The notes beneath the pieces were generated by a model, which had not been told where the DNA came from, ran no database searches, and saw only the letters and a list, made by a program, of their open reading frames with translations. The position numbers were made by a program, and so were the translations under genes. Source: Primula veris (Eukaryota; Streptophyta; Magnoliopsida; Ericales; Primulaceae). From it: a DNA stretch of 64,000 nt. Location of the stretch: NCBI GenBank assembly GCA_963682055.1, contig OY821744.1, positions 5,496,835-5,560,834 of the forward strand, written 5' to 3'. Shown here piece by piece: positions 58,722 through 64,000 of the stretch (its first letter is position 1; every line of letters starts with the position of its first letter).

Positions 58722-58977
58722 AACACTAGTTTGTTGTGAACAAGTCAGTTAATTAAGATAACTATAGTAACCAAATAAAATATATCAAAAAATAAGGGAA
58801 CCATATATGTAATTAGTACTTATTTATTGCGTCACCCTTTTACCCAACTCTCTCCAAGGGCTTTTTCTCTATTTCTCCATTTTACTCCTTATATCTAAAT
58901 TAAATTAAATACATACATATATATATATATACACATACATATATATATATATATATCTAAATTAAATATTTTCTCTA
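58722..58977 (+). promoter_or_regulatory. upstream region of the UBP1-like gene
   Basis: AT-rich sequence with TA repeats (about 58918-58956) directly before the ATG, and a C/T-rich leader-like stretch (about 58835-58890). The transcript start cannot be fixed. Confidence 0.4.
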
Positions 58978-61900
58978 ATGGATCAGCAGATGCTGAAGCA
59001 GCAGCAGCAGCAACAGGCTTTGATGATGCAACAATCTCTCTATCATCCTGCTCTTTTTCCCTCTCCCCAGGTACCTTTTTTTATATTTTTTTGTGTTTTT
59101 TTATATGTTTTTTTTTTGTTTTTTTTTGTGTGTGATTGATCGCTTGTATGGTTTATTGGGTGTTGTTAATCGGTCAAATTCTATTATATTCTGGGATATT
59201 TTTTTTGTTTTTGTTTGGGGTGTGTTTGGAAAAAGGTTGCTTTTTTTTTGAGCTTTTGTATTTTTTTTTCATACATGCACAATTTATTTATGTTTTGATG
59301 ATTTGTTAATGCACTGGTTATTGGGTTTTGTTCACTCTTCAATTTGGTGGTGTGTATATATATATATATTTTTTTAATTTTTTTTCATAATTGTACTTGA
59401 AAATATTTTACTAGTGAAAATGTGAGTTAAACATAGCAAAAAAAGGGATTTTCTTAGTTTTTAACATGTATTTAGTAAAAATTGCTTTGCTTTTTGGCTA
59501 TTGACACATATAAGCTGTAGACTCTGACAAATTATATTATCTGTTGTTGAGCTTTTATATATATTTTTCATACATGCACACTATATATTTCACGATTTAT
59601 TACTGCACAGGTTAATGGGTTTTGTTCACCCTTTGTTTTAGTGCTGTATTTATTTTATATAATTTTTGTTGCTTTTTCATAATTGTACTTGGAAATATTT
59701 TTATTTTGGGATAAACTTAGCAAAAAGGGATTTTACTTATTTTGGGACATGTATATAGTAAAAATTACTCTTCTGGGTTATTTATATTTTATATTTTTAG
59801 GGTGTATCATGCATGTTTGGAAAAAAGGTTGTTTTTTTTTTTGGAAAAAGGTTGCTTCTTTATATATTTTAATCTTGGAAAAAGGTTGCTTTTTTGCTGA
59901 GCTCTTGTATTTTGTTCATACATGCACACTATATATATATATATTTTTTACATGATTTATTACTGCACTGGTTATTGGGTTTTGTTCACTCTTTGTTTTG
60001 GTGCTGTTACTGTATTTAATACTAATTTTTTTGTTGCTTTTTCATAATTCACTTCTTTCAAAAAGGTAGTATTTTTCTTAGTTTGGAACAGTTATATAAT
60101 AAATTTTGCTTTGCTTTTTGGCTATTGACACATATAAGCTCTAGACTAAGAAATATCTTCATTCATGCAAACTTTATTTACATTTTCTCTCTTTTTTTTT
60201 TATTTTATAAATTATTACTCCCTAGTTATTGATGTTGTTCATTTTAATAGTTTGCAATAAGAATTCTCCTTGTAACTGGCAGACAATAATCAGATTACTT
60301 TGGTTCCAAGTTTGTCAAAGGTTTCTTTTATGGTTTTTGTATCAAAATCGGCGCTTTATATTTGGTTAGTACCGTATGGGCGCTACTCTATGCATTTAGA
60401 CCCATTATATAGGCTATTGTGTCGTATTTTCGTTGTTTATTACTTCTCTAGTTGTTGGGTTTTATTTAATGTGTTGTAACTTTGTATAGGTAAATCTTAC
60501 TTACTGTATTATATTGACTACTTATTCACTTGCCAGAAAAGATGTTTTGCGAAGGGAAGATTTGTTTTTTGGTTTCCAAATCCTTTTCCAATCAAAATTG
60601 CATTTTGTTAACTGCAGTAAGACTGCACAAACATTTCAGGTGCTATCCCACACACAAACTTTTCTTCTATGTTATATTTTTCATCATATTTCAGTTGAAG
60701 TTAAAGCCACTTTGTAGAAAAGCTTTACTTCACTCTATACTTTAAATGTATCATGGAGTGGATCATGTGCTTAAGCTTTGTGGCGGTGTTATACATATGA
60801 AATTAAGTTGGGTTGTATCTTTCTATTTTTTGTTGAGTTTAAATATGTGTACTTAATGTAAATGTTTTTCCATTTGGATTCAAAAGTATGTTGAAGGACT
60901 TTTCTTTTTTTTTTAGTTTTTTTCCCCTTTTGAGTTCATTGTTTTCTGTTATTTGGGATCATAATTCCATGTTTACGAAGAAGATAAGAGAAGTTGTGCA
61001 ATTTTTTGGAGATTTGTATATTGATTTTGTGGATATATGTCGTGAGATCTGGGATCAACAAGTCTTTGAGTTTTTTCACGTGAAATTTTAGTACCTGAGA
61101 ATATATACTTCTCTTGCTGTTTTCCGAAAAGGTATTTCAGTGGAACATAAAGAACAAGAAAGAGAGGGATACTAACTTCAAAAAATTGTCTGAATATCCG
61201 TCTCCCTTGTCAACCACTCTTATTTCTCATTGTTTTAGCTCTATTAAAAAAAAAAGAGGGAGGGAAATAAGAGTGAGAGATTGAAATCTATCTTGATAGT
61301 CATCCCATCTTTTATTAATACTGGTGACAAGAGGGTCACTGGTTTTGCTATGCCGAGTATTGTAATGTTATCTTTGCTTTGCCAGTGTTTTGTTGTGAAA
61401 TGAAAAAGTGATTAGTTATAAATTATCAGCTTATATGTGGTGGGTATTGATAACTTGATACTTTACTTATGGGTCTTTTCCACCTTAGCAGATAGAGCCT
61501 ATCATGAGTGGGAACTTGCCTCCTGGTTTTGATCCAAACACATGCCGCAGTGTGTAAGTATCATCACATATTTTCACCTTTTTTATTTTGGTCTGCTTTT
61601 TCTGAGACATTCGTATTTTGGCCACTCATCTATTATAAGCTTAGCTTCTGTGATTCTAAAAAGTGATTAGTAATAAATATCAGCTTATATGTTATGGTCT
61701 TTCTTGTTGACCTTTCCACTATAAGGATTGCTGGACATCTTAATCCACTTTTGCTAGATAATCTATTTGGATAGATACCTATTGATCTTGGATAGACAAG
61801 ATTTAAAGTTCAATAAATCAAAGATTCAGAACCAATATATCTTTTTTTTTTTTTTTTGAACCCACTATGAACCTTATGGATTCCTTGAAATTGGTGTATT

Positions 61901-63735
61901 CTTTAATATTTCTAGTTTTGCTGGATCAAACTTGAAGTATTACAACTTCTTTTACGTATCTTCTTTATTGTTTGTTTTGGCGTTTGTGTTGCAAACGAAA
62001 CCTTACTTATTGTTTGATTAGTTATTAGATGAGATTTTACCCACAAAAAGGTCCTTCTGGTAGATTGCTAGGAATGAAATTCCGAGGGAAACAAATATTA
62101 GTCAATTTTTTCTTTTAAATACCTACAGATCCTACACTCCTTAAGTGTATTTGAAGTGATTAGCCTTCTTTATGTTGTTTTGATTCTTGAATGGTTAGAG
62201 AAGTAGCGGTAGATTTTGTTTTTCTACTTCTTTTCCATCTTTTCTTTTTTGTTGTGGGGGTTGGGAGTGATTGGGTGCATTAAGGGAGAAATAATTTCTC
62301 AGATATAATCTGAAGAGTCATAATTTTATTTTTCATTAATTATATCTCTATAAATATATTCCAGGTATGTTGGGAACATCCACCCACAGGTGACAGATCC
62401 CCTTCTTCAGGAAGTATTCTTGACCGCTGGTCTTATTGAAGGGTGTAAGCTCATTCGAAAAGAAAAGGTGTCATTTCCCCACTCTGCTAATTAGCCCTAT
62501 CTTACAATAAGTTGTGAGATATTGTCCCGTCCGCGTATACAATTTTAACTGCATTTCAGTTGTTTTTTAAAAAAAATACTTCTTGCAAATTTGTACTCTT
62601 GGAAGTCGGTGTAATAAATAGTGTTTATCAATAATACTTGTGATGAGTATTAGAGTCTTCTCGTGTTATAATGGTACTAATGTACACTACTTTACTTCTT
62701 TGCTGTATGAGTCGTGAAAAATATATTAGAATAAGTAACAAAATTTTAAATTCTAATCTTAGCTTTAGTACACCACTAATAGAAAGCAGCTCATCTGGGT
62801 ATTTTTCTTTTAGTTTCAAATGCTTAGTGAGAGTGAAATGAGTTGTTTCAAATTAATCTTGAATATTCAATTTCATTTGCATGCACGTACACTTACATTG
62901 TTTCTTCTGTCGGTCTCACAACTCATTTTCTTGTGCCCTTTTCACTTCATACAGTCATCAATTGGTTTTGTTGATTATTACGATCGTAGATCTGCGGCTC
63001 TTGCTATCATGTCTCTCAATGGAAGACAATTGTAAGTATAAATATGTTCTAGTTTTGGTTATTTCTTCTTCTTCTTTCTCTCCTTCTGTTTTTTTAAACT
63101 AACACACATTTTGCAGGTTTGGTCAGCCAATCAAAGTTAATTGGGCATATGCCAGTACTCAGAGAGAGGACACATCAGGTACTTATGTGTTTATCTTGTA
63201 AACTTTCTCAATATTAATACGTTACTCTAATAACAATAAACTTATGTGTTTATCTTGTACACTTTCTCGATATCATATCAATATGTTAGTCTAATAACTT
63301 AATAAACTTTGGTAACTGCCTACAGGTCACTTCAATATCTTTGTGGGTGACCTTGGCGCTGAAATTACAGATGCTACGTTGTTTGCAAGTTTCTCGGTCT
63401 ATCCCAGTTGCTCGTAAGAGCTCTCGTTCTTCTATAACTCCCATTGTATTGGGGACAATTTTTTTATTTTAATTTTGCTTCTATTTGATATGACACTATA
63501 AATGTCACTTCTTTTTACAGCAATGCTAAGGTTATGTGGGACCAGGCATCTGGTCGTTCAAGGGGGTTTGGGTTTGTTTCTTTTCGTAGCCAGCAGGTAT
63601 TTTGTGAGAACATTTATCAATTTTATGTTTTAAGGTTAGTTTTTCTTTTTGTCTGGTAGTTTTTACTTATAAGTTCCTCTTCTGCTTGTTATCCCTCTGT
63701 CCAGGATGCTCAAAGTGCCATAAACGATTTAAATG
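58978..63735 (+). CDS. UBP1: oligouridylate-binding protein (UBP1-like), 5' part
   Basis: Eight exons are visible: 58978-59070, 61492-61553, 62365-62467, 62955-63031, 63117-63178, 63326-63413, 63521-63596 and 63705-63735. Phases fit through 592 nt, and the gene runs off the right edge. The N-terminus is Gln-rich ([13 protein letters not shown]), then [19 protein letters not shown] opens RRM1 (RNP2 VYVGNI, RNP1-like SIGFVDYY). RRM2 has IFVGDL and [21 protein letters not shown] between them is a strong signature of plant UBP1 and its TIA-1-like relatives. These nuclear and stress-granule proteins bind U-rich RNA, stimulate splicing and control mRNA stability. The third RRM is expected beyond the window. 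Exon 2 could start three bases earlier, adding one Gln. Confidence 0.92.
59250..60010 (+). repeat. three diverged tandem copies in UBP1-like intron 1
   Basis: GAGCTTTTGTAT, then CATACATGCACA, then TTTATTACTGCAC(T/A)GGTTA and TGGGTTTTGTTCAC recur at about 59250, 59549 and 59899, giving periods near 300 and 350 bp. A TTTTTGGCTATTGACACATATAAGCT block recurs at about 59491 and 60116. The 2.4-kb first intron grew at least partly by local duplication. Confidence 0.75.
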
Positions 63736-64000
63736 GTGAGAGCATTGTTCATGTGGTTCACAGCAATCTTTAATTATGAGCATTTCATAATATATTGTTT
63801 GATGATGCTCCCCCCTTTCTTCTTTAAATTTGATTCTGCTACATCTCTTTGTTAAGTTGCAGTTCTGTGTTAGCGCTGTATATTCTCTATATATTAGATG
63901 CGTAAAACACAGGGCAACAGCCCAATAGAGATTCTAAATGGTAATATTACATATACTCCAACTAATAAAAAAAAGATCATAATCAATTTAGCGCGATGAG
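63736..64000. other. start of an intron of the UBP1-like gene, cut by the window edge
   Basis: The donor AATG|GTGAGA follows exon 8. No further exon (the GKWLG-type continuation expected after DLN) is seen before the end. Confidence 0.7.

Overview
The window is AT-rich plant nuclear DNA, almost certainly from a eudicot. Genes are split by GT-AG introns, introns and spacers carry many MITEs and microsatellites, and the gene families are plant-specific: LRR receptor kinases, a TBL acetyltransferase, an IGT/LAZY protein, a photosystem I antenna protein and a UBP1-type RNA-binding protein. I cannot name the species. All exon models below were built by hand from splice signals, reading phase and family knowledge.

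Layout. 1-103 (+): 3' end of an unidentified gene. 0.75-6.4 kb (+): an LRR receptor-kinase cluster with a frameshifted ectodomain-only copy, one intact non-RD kinase gene (1990-5051) and relics of further copies. 6.4-14.3 kb: gene-poor, with Stowaway, hAT-like and other TIR elements and a 21-bp minisatellite. 14.3-18.9 kb (+): TBL protein, six exons. 18.9-29.7 kb: gene-poor, with a possible LTR fragment, an 18-bp minisatellite and a 1.37-kb hAT-like element with perfect 8-bp target duplications. 29.7-31.4 kb (+): DRO1/LAZY4-like gene with the diagnostic 6-nt first and 20-nt last coding exons. 32.8-36.0 kb (-): COQ9. 38.2-42.5 kb (-): pollen receptor-like kinase with pseudokinase features. 43.5-45.4 kb (-): LHCA5-like antenna protein. 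47.0-54.4 kb (+): GH28 polygalacturonase-like gene whose first intron holds a second copy of the end of exon 1. 55.5-56.3 kb (+): Jas-motif (JAZ-like) relic without a TIFY domain. 59.0 kb to the right edge (+): UBP1-like RNA-binding protein, cut by the window.

The genes do not form one pathway. They are ordinary single genes, and what ties the window together is its duplication and transposon history. At least five nonautonomous hAT-like elements (three with perfect 8-bp TSDs, one with 7-8 of 8, one with 6 of 8), several TA-flanked Stowaway MITEs and a dispersed family with GTTTGGTTGCAGCTT-like ends sit between and inside genes. Partial tandem duplications affect the receptor-kinase locus, COQ9, the polygalacturonase gene and the first intron of the UBP1-like gene. 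The best candidate for something new is the intronic second copy of a 26-codon exon segment in the polygalacturonase gene. It keeps an intact splice donor, and its differences lie mostly at third codon positions.
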